From Alphaproteobacteria bacterium 33-17 (lineage in GTDB: Bacteria; Pseudomonadota; Alphaproteobacteria; Rickettsiales; 33-17), in assembly GCA_001897445.1 (NCBI GenBank), contig MKSX01000010.1, positions 62,001 to 126,000 of the forward strand: DNA of 64,000 nt. The letters run 5' to 3'. This document shows, one piece after another, positions 52,779 to 62,009 of the stretch (position 1 is the first letter of the stretch; the number at the start of each line of letters is the position of its first letter). A program made the position numbers and the translations under genes. The notes under the pieces were generated by a model. That model did no database searches. It was not told where the DNA came from and saw nothing but the letters and a program-made list of their open reading frames with translations.

Positions 52779-55403
52779 CTATATATTATTAGAAATAGCC
52801 TCATTTACTGCTTCTTCAAGTCCTTTTGAGGTTGGAACTGCCCCTTGTGCAAAGTTAGCCGAGCCGCCGCTTCCGCTTCCGCCCATTTTAGTTACAATGT
52901 GTTTAGCAACTTCAGCAGCATTTAGCTTACTTGTAAGACTTGCACCAAGTGCTACAACTACAATAGATTTATCTGTTGATTCATTTAATATTACTACAGC
53001 TTTATCATTTTGCGATTTAAGGCTATTATCAACCCAAGACTTAAGGTCTTTAGGGTTCATATTACTAATTCTGCAAATTGCAACTTCAATTCCTTCAATC
53101 TCTGTAGTACTCTCAAAACTTGTAGCTAAAATTTGTCTTTGTAAGTTAAACAGCTCTTTCTCTAAATTTTTCTGACCAGAAAGTAGGCTATCAACCTTGG
53201 TAACAAAATCATTAACTGGCACTCTTAACTGCGCTGAAGCATCAATTAAAATCTGCTCTTTATCATGAGTATATTTTATAGCATCTTCGCCTGTTACAGC
53301 TTCAATCCTTCTTACGCCCGCAGCAATTGCACCTTCAGATGTGATTTTAAATAAGCCAATATCACCTGTTCTTCTAACGTGCGTACCGCCGCAAAGCTCA
53401 ACAGAATATCTTTTTGCGTTATCAAGCTCATCACCCATTGCAACTACGCGTACGTCATCACCATACTTTTCACCGAAAAGTGCCATAGCGCCACTTTCCA
53501 TAGCATCACTATGTTTCATGAGTTTAGTAGTAGCTTCAGTATTATTTCTGATAAGCTTATTTACTTCTTGTTCAATCAGCCTGATTTCATAAAATGTTAT
53601 TGGCTTGTTATGGCTAATATCAAAACGTAATTTTTCATCAGTAACAATCGATCCTTTCTGGGTAACATGGTTACCTAAAATCTTACGAAGCGCCGCATGG
53701 AGTAAATGCGTTGCACTATGGTTAGCTCTAACTTTCAAACGTTTTTCAACATCAATATGAAGCTGTACAGTTTGACCTTTTTTCACTTCACCACTTATAA
53801 CATCTGCAAAGTGAACATGAAGATCATTAAACTTCTTAGTATCTTTAATAGCAAGATCCGCTGTATCAGTTTTAGCTGTTCCCATGTCACCTACTTGTCC
53901 GCCAGACTCACCATAAAATGGCGTTTGGTTTGTAATAAATAATACAGAATTTCCTTCTTTAGCACTATCTAATTTATTGTTGTCTTTAATTAATTCTAGA
54001 ATTACACCTGTGGAATTTTCAGAGTTATATCCTAAGAACTCAGTTGCTCCGTGTTCAGCCTTAAGATCGAACCAGATTGTATCTGTTTTATTTTCACCAG
54101 AACCAAGCCATGACTTTCTCGCAAGTTCTTTTTGCTTTTGCATGCTTGCTTCAAAGCCTTCTGTGTCGACCGCTATGTCATCTTTTCTTAAAACGTCACA
54201 TGTTAAATCAAGCGGGAAACCGTAAGTATCATAAAGCTTAAATGCAACTTCACCGCTTAGGGTCTTTTGTGAGCCAAGTTTATGAGTTTCTTCTTTTAAA
54301 ATTTTCATCCCTCTATCAAGTGTTTCAGAGAATCTCTCTTCTTCCTGATAGATTGTATCGGTAATAAAATCTTTAGCTCTGATAAGCTCAGGATATGCCT
54401 CACCCATTTCACGAATTAAACTTGGAACAAGCTTATGCATAATATTGTCTTTAGAACCTAACTGGTTCACATGCCTCATTGCTCTTCTCATAATGCGGCG
54501 AAGAACATATCCTCTGCCTTCATTAGAAGGAATAACGCCATCTGCAATTAAAAATGATGTTGATCTTAAATGATCAGCAATTACTTTAAATGAAGGTAAT
54601 ATGTCATCAGTTGGTTTTACTTTAATTAGCTCAGAAGTTGCCGATATTAGGTTTTTAAACATATCAATCTGATAGTTATCATACTGCCCTTGCATTACAG
54701 CTGCAAAACGCTCTAAGCCCATACCTGTATCAATACTTGGCTTTGGAAGCGGATCCATTTTACCACCAGCTTTTTGTTCAAACTGCATGAATACCAGGTT
54801 CCAGATTTCTACATATCTTTCGCCGCCCTCATCTGGCTGACCAGGAAGTCCACCCGATAAATGCGCGCCATGATCATAGAAAATTTCCGAACAAGGACCA
54901 CACGGGCCTGTATCACCCATTGACCAAAAATTATCAGATGTAGCAATTTTGATAATTCTGCTTTCTTCAACACCTAATTTTTTCCAGTAAGAATAAGCTT
55001 CTTCATCAGTATGATACACTGTAAAGTATAATTTAGACTTATCGATTTTTAGTTCACGTGTTAAATAATCCCATGCGAAATAAATTGCCTCTTCCTTGAA
55101 ATAATCACCAAATGAGAAATTACCGAGCATTTCAAAAAATGTATGGTGACGCGCAGTATAACCAACGTTCTCAAGGTCATTATGCTTACCACCGGCTCTA
55201 ACACTTTTTTGTGAAGTTGTGGCTTTTGAAAACTGCGGAGTTTCTACACCTGTGAAATAGTTTTTAAACTGCACCATTCCCGAGTTAGTAAACATAAGGG
55301 TTGGATCGTTATGTGGAATAAGCGAGCTTGAAGGAACGTGAGAGTGTCCTTTATCAACAAAATAATCTAAAAAGCTTTTACGAATGTCATTAACCGTAAT
55401 CAT
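52779..55403 (-). CDS. alaS: Alanyl-tRNA synthetase
   Basis: This class II synthetase charges tRNA-Ala; tRNA-Ala itself is at 46542-46617. The catalytic core shows HVPSSSLIPHNDPTLMFTNS, TARHHTFFEMLGNFSFGDYF and RGYVLRRIMRRAMRH. The editing domain has Zn-binding HSATHLLHAALRK and CGGTHVRRTGDIG. The C-terminal domain ends GGSGSGGSANFAQGAVPTSK. Length 874 residues is full size. Confidence 0.97.
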   Translation of the reverse strand: MITVNDIRKSFLDYFVDKGHSHVPSSSLIPHNDPTLMFTNSGMVQFKNYFTGVETPQFSKATTSQKSVRAGGKHNDLENVGYTARHHTFFEMLGNFSFGDYFKEEAIYFAWDYLTRELKIDKSKLYFTVYHTDEEAYSYWKKLGVEESRIIKIATSDNFWSMGDTGPCGPCSEIFYDHGAHLSGGLPGQPDEGGERYVEIWNLVFMQFEQKAGGKMDPLPKPSIDTGMGLERFAAVMQGQYDNYQIDMFKNLISATSELIKVKPTDDILPSFKVIADHLRSTSFLIADGVIPSNEGRGYVLRRIMRRAMRHVNQLGSKDNIMHKLVPSLIREMGEAYPELIRAKDFITDTIYQEEERFSETLDRGMKILKEETHKLGSQKTLSGEVAFKLYDTYGFPLDLTCDVLRKDDIAVDTEGFEASMQKQKELARKSWLGSGENKTDTIWFDLKAEHGATEFLGYNSENSTGVILELIKDNNKLDSAKEGNSVLFITNQTPFYGESGGQVGDMGTAKTDTADLAIKDTKKFNDLHVHFADVISGEVKKGQTVQLHIDVEKRLKVRANHSATHLLHAALRKILGNHVTQKGSIVTDEKLRFDISHNKPITFYEIRLIEQEVNKLIRNNTEATTKLMKHSDAMESGAMALFGEKYGDDVRVVAMGDELDNAKRYSVELCGGTHVRRTGDIGLFKITSEGAIAAGVRRIEAVTGEDAIKYTHDKEQILIDASAQLRVPVNDFVTKVDSLLSGQKNLEKELFNLQRQILATSFESTTEIEGIEVAICRISNMNPKDLKSWVDNSLKSQNDKAVVILNESTDKSIVVVALGASLTSKLNAAEVAKHIVTKMGGSGSGGSANFAQGAVPTSKGLEEAVNEAISNNI

Positions 55404-55450
55404 AATCTACATCTTACAAAAATTTATTTATATAAAAAACTACTTAAATA

Positions 55451-55501
55451 ATATTTCCCCCAGACTTATAATTCAAATAATTTGAAAGCTGGGGGAAATA
55501 T
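55451..55501. terminator. Long hairpin between the DUF2125 gene and alaS
   Basis: ATATTTCCCCCAG pairs perfectly with CTGGGGGAAATAT (13 bases), with an inner ATTCAAAT/ATTTGAA arm. The T-tract is better on the plus strand, but both flanking genes read minus; it probably ends the DUF2125 transcript before alaS. Confidence 0.6.
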
Positions 55502-55524
55502 TTTTTATGAAAAACTAACTAAAC

Positions 55525-56742
55525 TTATTGTTTAGGAGCTTCTTCTTTCTTTGGAGTTGCTTCAATTTTTGGAGCAACTTCTTTTTCATTTACAGCAGGA
55601 AGCTTCGTAATAGCTGGTTTATTTTCTTCTGGTTTTCCAGGTATAGCATCAGGAGTTGTAACATTTGCACCTGATGTAAGTCCTAAGAACGCACCTAATA
55701 AATCTTGGCTATTAAGTTTGCCGAAGCTCATTTCGTTGCCTGCTTTGTTAAATACTAAATCATATGTAACAATAGCTGGTGTTTTGTTAGCTTCGTCAGC
55801 TTCTGTAGCAGTATTTGCATAAAGCTTAATTTTTTCGTTAACAACATTTTCATCTGTATTAAATAATACCGATAAAACTTTAGTTAACAGTTCGTGATTC
55901 TTAACAACAAATGTAACTTTAATTGCATCATGTTTAATATCACCTTTAGCAGAATAATTAAAATAATCTGACACAAAGCTAAAGTCTTCGATAACAAATT
56001 CTTGTCCATTTGTAAGATCAACTTCAGCATTAATCTTCATTTCATTATCTTTAGCAGCTAGTGATTTTACATATTCACGTAATTTTTCTGGAACATTGTT
56101 AATCTCTTCACCGATATGAGCTATTTTATAGTTTTGAATATACAATTTAACATCGTAAAGCTTCTTTTCTTTATCTTTTTTTGTTACAGAAAAATTAGAT
56201 TTATCGATTGTATTTATAAGCTCTTTTTTATCTCCAGCTAGCTCATATGTTTTAAGCTGATTTGGTTGATTATATTCAAAGCTTTTAATCATATTCATCA
56301 CTTCTTCAGATGTCATATCTTTCTTAGCAAAGTGCATTGATTTTTCAAGAGTCAAGTCGTAAGCGTTATTGCTTCCAAATTCCATGACTGTTTGTTTATC
56401 AGAACCTTCTGTTTTAATTGCAAGTTCTTTCGGCATAATTAATCTAAAATTATCAGCCATCACATTCGCTGAAAGAACAAGCTCATGATCAGATTCAAAT
56501 TCTGTTTTAATATTTTTCCCTGATGGTTCAGGCGCAGTTAAAGTAAGTTTTGGTTTTGTAAGTACAAAATCAAATCTGAAAGGGAAACCACCTGATTTCA
56601 TATCTTCATAAGTTAGTGCAGGGAAATCCTGAGCTAACGTATGTTTTAAATGGTGGCTTAAATTTGAGTGTGCAAGATTCCATACTAGTAAGTATACTAA
56701 TAATAGAATTGCACTTAATATTGATATTCTTTTTGCGTTCAT
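55525..56742 (-). CDS. DUF2125-type periplasmic anchored protein
   Basis: The 405-residue protein has an N-terminal membrane anchor (ISILSAILLLVYLLVWNLAH) and then the DUF2125-like start DFPALTYEDMKSGGFPFRFD followed by FVLTKPKLTLTAPEP, typical of alphaproteobacterial DUF2125 proteins of unknown function. Long beta-rich segments follow. The last 30 residues are Pro/Glu/Lys-rich (EVAPKIEATPKKEEAPKQ). It lies 10 bases after fdx at the end of the ISC group. Confidence 0.75.
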   Translation of the reverse strand: MNAKRISILSAILLLVYLLVWNLAHSNLSHHLKHTLAQDFPALTYEDMKSGGFPFRFDFVLTKPKLTLTAPEPSGKNIKTEFESDHELVLSANVMADNFRLIMPKELAIKTEGSDKQTVMEFGSNNAYDLTLEKSMHFAKKDMTSEEVMNMIKSFEYNQPNQLKTYELAGDKKELINTIDKSNFSVTKKDKEKKLYDVKLYIQNYKIAHIGEEINNVPEKLREYVKSLAAKDNEMKINAEVDLTNGQEFVIEDFSFVSDYFNYSAKGDIKHDAIKVTFVVKNHELLTKVLSVLFNTDENVVNEKIKLYANTATEADEANKTPAIVTYDLVFNKAGNEMSFGKLNSQDLLGAFLGLTSGANVTTPDAIPGKPEENKPAITKLPAVNEKEVAPKIEATPKKEEAPKQ

Positions 56743-56751
56743 TTTTTAATC

Positions 56752-57081
56752 TCACATATTTCTTGTTGCGTTTGGCAATTTTACGGTAAGGCCATCTAAA
56801 CCTTCTGTCATGATTATTTGGCAACCTAGTCTGGAAGTATGTGTCAAACCAAAGGCCAAGTCAAGCATATCCTCTTCATCCTCACTAGCTTCTGGTAGTT
56901 TATCAAACCATTCTTCATCGACAACCACGTGACATGTTGAACATGCAAGCGACCCTTCACAAGCACCTTCAAGGTCTATATCATTTGAATGCGCAACTTC
57001 TAAAAGAGAAACTCCAAGTGGAGCTTCTACTGTTTTTACAGTACCGTCCGTTTCAAGAAAATTTACTTTAATAGTCTGCAT
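56752..57081 (-). CDS. fdx: [2Fe-2S] ferredoxin of the ISC system
   Basis: This adrenodoxin-type ferredoxin supplies electrons for Fe-S cluster assembly. Cluster ligands are C41, C47 and C50 ([15 protein letters not shown]) and C87 (SRLGCQII). The 109-residue length is standard. It follows hscA by one base and is last of the ISC genes. Confidence 0.96.
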   Translation of the reverse strand: MQTIKVNFLETDGTVKTVEAPLGVSLLEVAHSNDIDLEGACEGSLACSTCHVVVDEEWFDKLPEASEDEEDMLDLAFGLTHTSRLGCQIIMTEGLDGLTVKLPNATRNM

Positions 57082-57082
57082 A

Positions 57083-58861
57083 TTATTCTCCTTTTGTTTT
57101 TAAAGTATTTTCCAAGTCTTTGATATTCATGCCTTTTAACTTATTTGTCAGACCAAATTCCAAGTGTTTTTCTGCTACAAATTCAGCGATGTGTTCAAAT
57201 TCTATAAAAATTTCTTCAAGATTTTCGATATCGTTATAATTATCAAGATTATTTAAAGTTTCAAGTAGTTTATCTAAACTCTTCACTTTTAAAATTGGCA
57301 TATCAGCTATGGCAGAATTAATCTGACTTGCTAAAATCCTGATTTCCGCCCTTTTTTCGGCGAGTTTTCGTTTATTAAAATCTTCTCTAGCAAAGTCCAT
57401 AGCATCTAAGATCATCTCTCTAATAGCTTCCTTTGGCAAACCGTAAGACGGGCTAACCTCAATTGTTTGCCTTGAGTTTGAAATTTCTTCCCACGCAGTT
57501 ATTGTAAGCAAGCCATCAGCATCCATCATAAACTTGGTATGAATTTTTGGAATCCCTGCTTTCATTGGCGGAATATTTTTAAGCTCAAACCTAGCCAGTG
57601 ACCTATTATCTTCGGCCATTTCCCTCTCACCCTGCACAATATGAAAGCTCATAGCAGTTTGACCATCTGTATACGTAGTATAACTTTGGGTAAAACTTGC
57701 CGGAATTGTGGTATTTCTTGGAATAATTTTTTCAACTATTCCGCCCATAATTTCTATTCCTATCGACATAGGGCAAACATCAAGTAACAAGTGACCTGAG
57801 CCTTTAATCAAGCTTTCAGCCTGAATTGCAGCGCCCATTGCTACAACTTCATCTGGGTTTAAATCGTCTAATATATTTATATCGAAAATATTGGCTATAG
57901 ACTGTTTTATAACAGGCATTCTGGTTGATCCGCCAACCATAATAATTCCGTTAATTTCAGATTCATCGATGCCTGAATCGATAATTACTTTCTGTACTAA
58001 CTTTAAAGTTTTAGAAGTAAGGTCTCGGGTAATTTCTTCAAATATTTCGCGTGAAATAGAAAAGTCATCAATAGTAGCATTTTCTTCTAAAGTTAGATTT
58101 TCTTTTAATTTTTTAGCTATTTCTTTTAGCTTAAGAGGCTCTAAATTTTTTGCACTTTCAAAGTTTGCTATTAAATAATCGTATATTTTGTCATCATAAT
58201 CATCCCCACCCAGCTCACTATCGCCGCTTGATGCAACTACGTGGAAAACATTATTTTCCATACGTAGTAAAGATACATCAAATGTACCGCCGCCTAAATC
58301 GTATACCAAGTATATACCATTTGCATTTTTATCAAGCCCGTATGCTATTGCTGCCGCTGTTGGTTCGTTTATTAAACGCATAACATCAAGTCCTGCAATA
58401 TTTGCGGCATCTTTTGTTGCTATTCTTGCGGCTTCATCAAAATAAGCAGGAACTGTTATTACAGCTTTTTTAATTTTTTTATTAGTTGCTTTTTCAGCTT
58501 TATCCTTAAGTCTTTTAAGTATCATTCCTGAGAGTTCAGGAGCAGAATAAACCTTATCAGCAAATTTTATACCTGGATTATCTCCAAAAACTGGCTCTAT
58601 ATCGTAAAACTTTTTAAAAGCTGCTGATTCAAGCAAACTTTTACCCATAAGTCTTTTAAAAGATGCTGCTGAACTATCACCTATATTAATAATAGAAGGT
58701 ATAATTCTGCCTTCACTATCTTCTATTATACTTGCTTTACTTTCATGTGACAAAGCTACCAGTGAGTTAGTAGTACCAAGATCTATACCGATTGCGATTT
58801 CACTGTCTTCCTGATGTGGAAGCTTAGACTCGCCTGGCTCAGATATGTCGTATAATTTCAT
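57083..58861 (-). CDS. hscA: Hsp70-type chaperone HscA
   Basis: HscA works with HscB to transfer Fe-S clusters from IscU. It shows [61 protein letters not shown] and [14 protein letters not shown], then a substrate-binding domain ([20 protein letters not shown]). Length 592 residues. It is specific HscA rather than DnaK by its hscB-fdx context and by [14 protein letters not shown]. The start overlaps hscB by 23 bases. Confidence 0.95.
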   Translation of the reverse strand: MKLYDISEPGESKLPHQEDSEIAIGIDLGTTNSLVALSHESKASIIEDSEGRIIPSIINIGDSSAASFKRLMGKSLLESAAFKKFYDIEPVFGDNPGIKFADKVYSAPELSGMILKRLKDKAEKATNKKIKKAVITVPAYFDEAARIATKDAANIAGLDVMRLINEPTAAAIAYGLDKNANGIYLVYDLGGGTFDVSLLRMENNVFHVVASSGDSELGGDDYDDKIYDYLIANFESAKNLEPLKLKEIAKKLKENLTLEENATIDDFSISREIFEEITRDLTSKTLKLVQKVIIDSGIDESEINGIIMVGGSTRMPVIKQSIANIFDINILDDLNPDEVVAMGAAIQAESLIKGSGHLLLDVCPMSIGIEIMGGIVEKIIPRNTTIPASFTQSYTTYTDGQTAMSFHIVQGEREMAEDNRSLARFELKNIPPMKAGIPKIHTKFMMDADGLLTITAWEEISNSRQTIEVSPSYGLPKEAIREMILDAMDFAREDFNKRKLAEKRAEIRILASQINSAIADMPILKVKSLDKLLETLNNLDNYNDIENLEEIFIEFEHIAEFVAEKHLEFGLTNKLKGMNIKDLENTLKTKGE

Positions 58862-59330
58862 TTTTAATCTCTATTAGAATCTTATCTATGTACTGCATAG
58901 ATATAGCAATTTCTGCAGCTTTTGCAAGATCGTCGTTTTTTAAGCTATTATCTGCATCCATTAACATTTTAGAAAATTTCGCTTTTAAATTAGCTTCCAG
59001 AGATTTGAGTTCTTTTACGTCGTTTGCTCTATTTATAATTTCATGAATCTCTAAAACTTCCATTAAAAGGTTCATAGATGGTTTTATGGTTGCATTCTCT
59101 TCATTAACTATAATGCCTTTAAGCTTTATAATATAGCTAAGACGCCTAACATCATGCGAAAGTACTCTATAAGCTTCGTTCACCATAACAGACTTATCAA
59201 GTATATTAAAGCTCACTTCATTTACTTTATCAGGATGAAATTCCTTTTGTAGATCCTGATATTTACCACGCAAATAATCTTTATCAATTATTACAGATTC
59301 AGGTAGATTAAATAATTCAAAATAGTTCAT
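58839..59330 (-). CDS. hscB: Co-chaperone HscB (J-domain)
   Basis: HscB brings IscU to HscA. It starts MNYFELFNLPESVIIDKDYL, has the J-domain signature FHPDKVNE (H32-P33-D34), and a C-terminal helical IscU-binding region (ATIKPSMNLLMEVLEIHEII). The MNYFELF start at 59330 (163 residues) is canonical; the longer reading from 59414 adds 28 unrelated residues that run into palindromic repeat DNA. It overlaps hscA by 23 bases. Confidence 0.94.
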   Translation of the reverse strand: MNYFELFNLPESVIIDKDYLRGKYQDLQKEFHPDKVNEVSFNILDKSVMVNEAYRVLSHDVRRLSYIIKLKGIIVNEENATIKPSMNLLMEVLEIHEIINRANDVKELKSLEANLKAKFSKMLMDADNSLKNDDLAKAAEIAISMQYIDKILIEIKNEIIRHI

Positions 59331-59428
59331 GATTAATTTTATTAAATAATTGGCATAAGAATACTTATGAATTTTTGTTGCAGTGAGCTTAATTGAATTA
59401 CACCACATAAGCAATTACTTTATAAATA

Positions 59429-59460
59429 GATTGCCACAAAATACTACGTATTTTTTGCTA
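59429..59460. repeat. GATTGCCAC palindromic repeat, copy 1
   Basis: GATTGCCACAAAAT starts an imperfect palindrome that ends ATTTTTTGCTA. It is alike to the copy at 59568-59603 at most positions. The arms pair TTGCCACAAAAT with ATTTTTTGC-type sequence. Confidence 0.55.
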
Positions 59461-59483
59461 ATAGACATTACTACAAAACCTGA

Positions 59484-59522
59484 CGTCATCACGAGGAAAA
59501 TGAAATTTTCCGTGGTGATCCA
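59484..59522. repeat. CGTCATCACGAGG hairpin repeat
   Basis: ATCACGAGGAAAAT pairs with ATTTTCCGTGGTGAT around a GAA loop with one bulge. The outline CGTCAT-x-CGAGG...CCGTGG-x-GATCCA recalls dispersed Rickettsia repeats. Confidence 0.55.
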
Positions 59523-59567
59523 TATTATAAACAAGGCTATTGATTATTTGAGGCTATAACAGATTTA

Positions 59568-59603
59568 GATTGCCACAAAATGCTGTGCATTTTTCGCAAT
59601 GAC
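59568..59603. repeat. GATTGCCAC palindromic repeat, copy 2
   Basis: GATTGCCACAAAATGC pairs imperfectly with GCATTTTTCGCAATG around TGT. It is the better-preserved of the two copies. Confidence 0.6.
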
Positions 59604-59757
59604 TTACAGAGATTTCCGTCACCAAATTATGAAATTCTAAAGTAATGATGCATAGAAATTTCTGTATTTAAGTTAAATCTTTTCTGAAATTCGATTTTAT
59701 TAGAGAATTTATAGGAGATAATTTTTTACCTGACGTAGTTACGATAATTAATTTAAA

Positions 59758-59837
59758 TTTTATTGCAGTACAAGAAGTAACGAGTGAAAGCTAGTAAAAC
59801 CTAGCTGAACAAGGAACGACGAAGTAATGCAATAAAA
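59758..59837. repeat. Armed palindromic element, copy A (with AACGAGTG core)
   Basis: Outer arms TTTTATTGCAGTAC (59758-59771) and GTAATGCAATAAAA (59824-59837) are complementary at 13 of 14 positions. Inside is a 30-base core (59779-59808) identical to one at 60722-60751, containing the hairpin AGCTAG-TAAAAC-CTAGCT. It ends 11 bases before the iscA stop codon on the minus strand. Confidence 0.7.
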
Positions 59838-59848
59838 GATAAGTTAAT

Positions 59849-60202
59849 TCAAATGTGGAAGGATTCGCCGCAACCACACCTACCCTTCTCATTGGGATTT
59901 ACGAAAACAAAACCTGACTTAAATTTTTCTTCTACGAAGTCCATTGTTGTGCCTAATAGATATAGCTCTGCTTTTCTGTCGATTAGCACTTTTACGTCGT
60001 CTTGCTCTACTACTATGTCAAATTCTGTTACTGAATCTGCATATTCTACGGTATAGGAAAGCCCTGAGCAGCCGCCTGAACGTACGCCTACTCTTACACC
60101 TGCGCTTTCTTTATCACGTTTAGAGAGTAACTCTTTAATACGTTTTATAGCGTTTTCACTTATATTTATTACGGCACGTCTCGGCCTTGCAGTCTTTTCC
60201 AT
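59849..60202 (-). CDS. iscA: Iron-sulfur assembly protein IscA
   Basis: This A-type carrier delivers Fe-S clusters to targets. The three Cys ligands are visible: C45 in RSGGCSGLSYTVEY and C109/C111 in KGRCGCGESF. The 117-residue length is typical, with a basic N-terminal extension (EKTARPRRA). It lies eight bases after iscU. A palindromic element starts directly after its stop. Confidence 0.95.
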   Translation of the reverse strand: MEKTARPRRAVINISENAIKRIKELLSKRDKESAGVRVGVRSGGCSGLSYTVEYADSVTEFDIVVEQDDVKVLIDRKAELYLLGTTMDFVEEKFKSGFVFVNPNEKGRCGCGESFHI

Positions 60203-60210
60203 TTTAACCT

Positions 60211-60594
60211 TTAAGCTTTATGCTTATTTTTATAATCTTCGATTGCTGCTTTAATTGCATCTTCTGCTAAAATTGAGCAGTGAATTTTTACAGGTGGTAA
60301 TGCAAGCTCTTTAGCTATATCGGTATTTTTAATGGTCATAGCTTCATTGACACTTTTGCCTCTTACCCATTCTGTAACTAATGAGCTTGATGCAATTGCA
60401 GATCCGCAGCCAAATGTTTTAAATTTAGCATCTTCAATAATGCCCTGATCATTTACTCTAATTTGCAGTTTCATTACGTCACCGCAAGCTGGCGCGCCAA
60501 CTAAGCCTGTACCTACGTTTTCATCATCTTTATTTAGTGATCCTACGTTTCTTGGATTTTCGTAGTGATCGATTAATTTTTCACTATATGCCAT
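60211..60594 (-). CDS. iscU: Fe-S cluster scaffold IscU
   Basis: IscU is the scaffold for cluster assembly. Ligands are C37 (VGAPACGDVMKL), C63 (FKTFGCGSAIASS) and C106 with H105 (KIHCSILAEDA). The HscA-recognition LPPVK motif is present at 99-103, matching the presence of hscA. Length 127 residues. A ribosome site with GGAGG precedes the ATG (CCTCC at 60600-60605 on the given strand). Confidence 0.97.
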   Translation of the reverse strand: MAYSEKLIDHYENPRNVGSLNKDDENVGTGLVGAPACGDVMKLQIRVNDQGIIEDAKFKTFGCGSAIASSSLVTEWVRGKSVNEAMTIKNTDIAKELALPPVKIHCSILAEDAIKAAIEDYKNKHKA

Positions 60595-60690
60595 TTTTTT
60601 CCTCCGTTTTACCCTTGATCACAATGATCAAAAGCAGTTTTTTAAATCTACTACCAATTAGTAAAAATCATATTTTTATTCCTTTAAAAT

Positions 60691-60790
60691 AAATTTTTCA
60701 AATATTTCAAATAGTAGGCGCAACGAGTGAAAGCTAGTAAAACCTAGCTGAGCGAGGCGCAACGCACTAGTTGACGTATTTCAAAAATTT
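60691..60790. repeat. Armed palindromic element, copy B (with AACGAGTG core)
   Basis: Outer arms AAATTTTTCAAATA (60691-60704) and TATTTCAAAAATTT (60777-60790) are complementary at 13 of 14 positions. The 30-base core (60722-60751) is identical to copy A and carries the AGCTAG/CTAGCT hairpin. A direct GGCGCAACG repeat flanks the core. It ends one base before the iscS stop codon, between iscS and iscU. Confidence 0.7.
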
Positions 60791-60791
60791 A

Positions 60792-62009
60792 TCAATGGGC
60801 GGCCCAGTTGATTGATTTTAAATCTACACCATCCTGGAACATTTCCCAAAGTGGGCTCATTTCTCTTAATTTTGCTATGCTGCTTTTTACTGTAGCAATC
60901 GCATGTTTTACTTCTTCTTCTGTAGTAAACCTTCCAAAACCAAACCTTATTGATGTATGAGCAAGCTCTTCATCAAGCCCTAAAGCCCTTAAAACATATG
61001 ACGGTTCAAGTGACTCTGATGTGCAGGCAGAACCTGAAGACACTGCTAAATCTTTAATTGCCATAATCATTGACTCACCTTCAATGTATGCAAAGCTAAG
61101 GTTTAGGTTACCAGGATATCTAGCGTCTTTATCACCGTTTAAGAATACTTCAGGAATATCTCTTACTATTTCAGAATAGAACATATCAAAATATTTTTTG
61201 AGCATATCATGGTCTTTCTGCATTTCTTCACCAGCAATTTTTGCCGCTTCACCAAGCGCCACAATAAGCGGTGTTGATAAAGTACCAGAGCGCATTCCTC
61301 TTTCCTGACCTCCACCATTAATAATTGGCTCAAGTCTTACTCTTGGTTTTCTACGCACAAAAAGAGCGCCTATTCCTTTTGGAGCATAGACCTTATGACC
61401 TGAAATACTTAGTAAATCAATATTCATTTCATTCACGTCAATTGGGAGCTTCCCAAAACCCTGTGCAGCGTCTGTATGGAAAAACACACCTTTTTCTTTA
61501 CAAATTGCACCAATTTCTTTAAGTGGCTGAATCACACCTATCTCGTTATTTACAAACATAACTGAAACAATAGAAGTCTGATCTGTAATTGCGTTTTTAA
61601 GCTCATCTAAATCAATGAGTCCATTTGGCTTAACTGGCAGATAAGTTACCTTAAATCCATCTTCTTCTAAATGCCTGCAAGCATCTAGAACACATTTATG
61701 CTCGGTTGCAACAGTTATAATATGGTTTTTTTTATCTTTATAAAACCTTGCCACACCTTTAATTGCAAGGTTATTTGACTCAGTAGCACCTGAAGTAAAA
61801 ATTATTTCCTTACTATCTGCTTTTATAAGCTTCGCTATCTCTTCTCTTGCATTTTCTACTGCTTTTTCTGCTTCCCAGCCATATGCATGGCTTCTGGAAT
61901 GTGGGTTACCGAATTTCTCGGTAAAATAAGGAATCATTTTATCCATAACCCTGGGATCAACCGGAGTTGTAGCTTGATAATCCAGATAAATTGGTAATTT
62001 TAACGACAT
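60792..62009 (-). CDS. iscS: Cysteine desulfurase IscS
   Basis: IscS removes sulfur from cysteine for Fe-S clusters and tRNA thiolation. It shows [20 protein letters not shown], the PLP-lysine region [16 protein letters not shown], and the catalytic Cys loop [20 protein letters not shown]. The C-terminal tail [19 protein letters not shown] is the IscU-docking type. The 405-residue length is standard. It overlaps the preceding desulfurase by 10 bases. Confidence 0.97.
   Translation of the reverse strand: MSLKLPIYLDYQATTPVDPRVMDKMIPYFTEKFGNPHSRSHAYGWEAEKAVENAREEIAKLIKADSKEIIFTSGATESNNLAIKGVARFYKDKKNHIITVATEHKCVLDACRHLEEDGFKVTYLPVKPNGLIDLDELKNAITDQTSIVSVMFVNNEIGVIQPLKEIGAICKEKGVFFHTDAAQGFGKLPIDVNEMNIDLLSISGHKVYAPKGIGALFVRRKPRVRLEPIINGGGQERGMRSGTLSTPLIVALGEAAKIAGEEMQKDHDMLKKYFDMFYSEIVRDIPEVFLNGDKDARYPGNLNLSFAYIEGESMIMAIKDLAVSSGSACTSESLEPSYVLRALGLDEELAHTSIRFGFGRFTTEEEVKHAIATVKSSIAKLREMSPLWEMFQDGVDLKSINWAAH

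Larger units (their letters stand above)
59331..59848. repeat. Palindromic-repeat-rich gap between iscA and hscB
   Basis: This 518-base gap inside the ISC operon holds no convincing gene. It contains two GATTGCCACAAAAT palindromes (59429-59460 and 59568-59603), a CGTCATCACGAGG hairpin (59484-59522), a degenerate ACAGAGATTTC/GAAATTTCTGT element (about 59606-59664), and the 80-base armed element at 59758-59837. The general form (short, imperfectly palindromic, intergenic) resembles Rickettsia palindromic repeats. Confidence 0.65.

Noticed and set aside
53341..54225. Several plus-strand ORFs across alaS
   Set aside because: They are antisense shadows of a well-conserved synthetase gene.
59331..59414. 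N-terminal extension of hscB
   Set aside because: The added residues are not conserved and the family start MNYFELF is at 59330.
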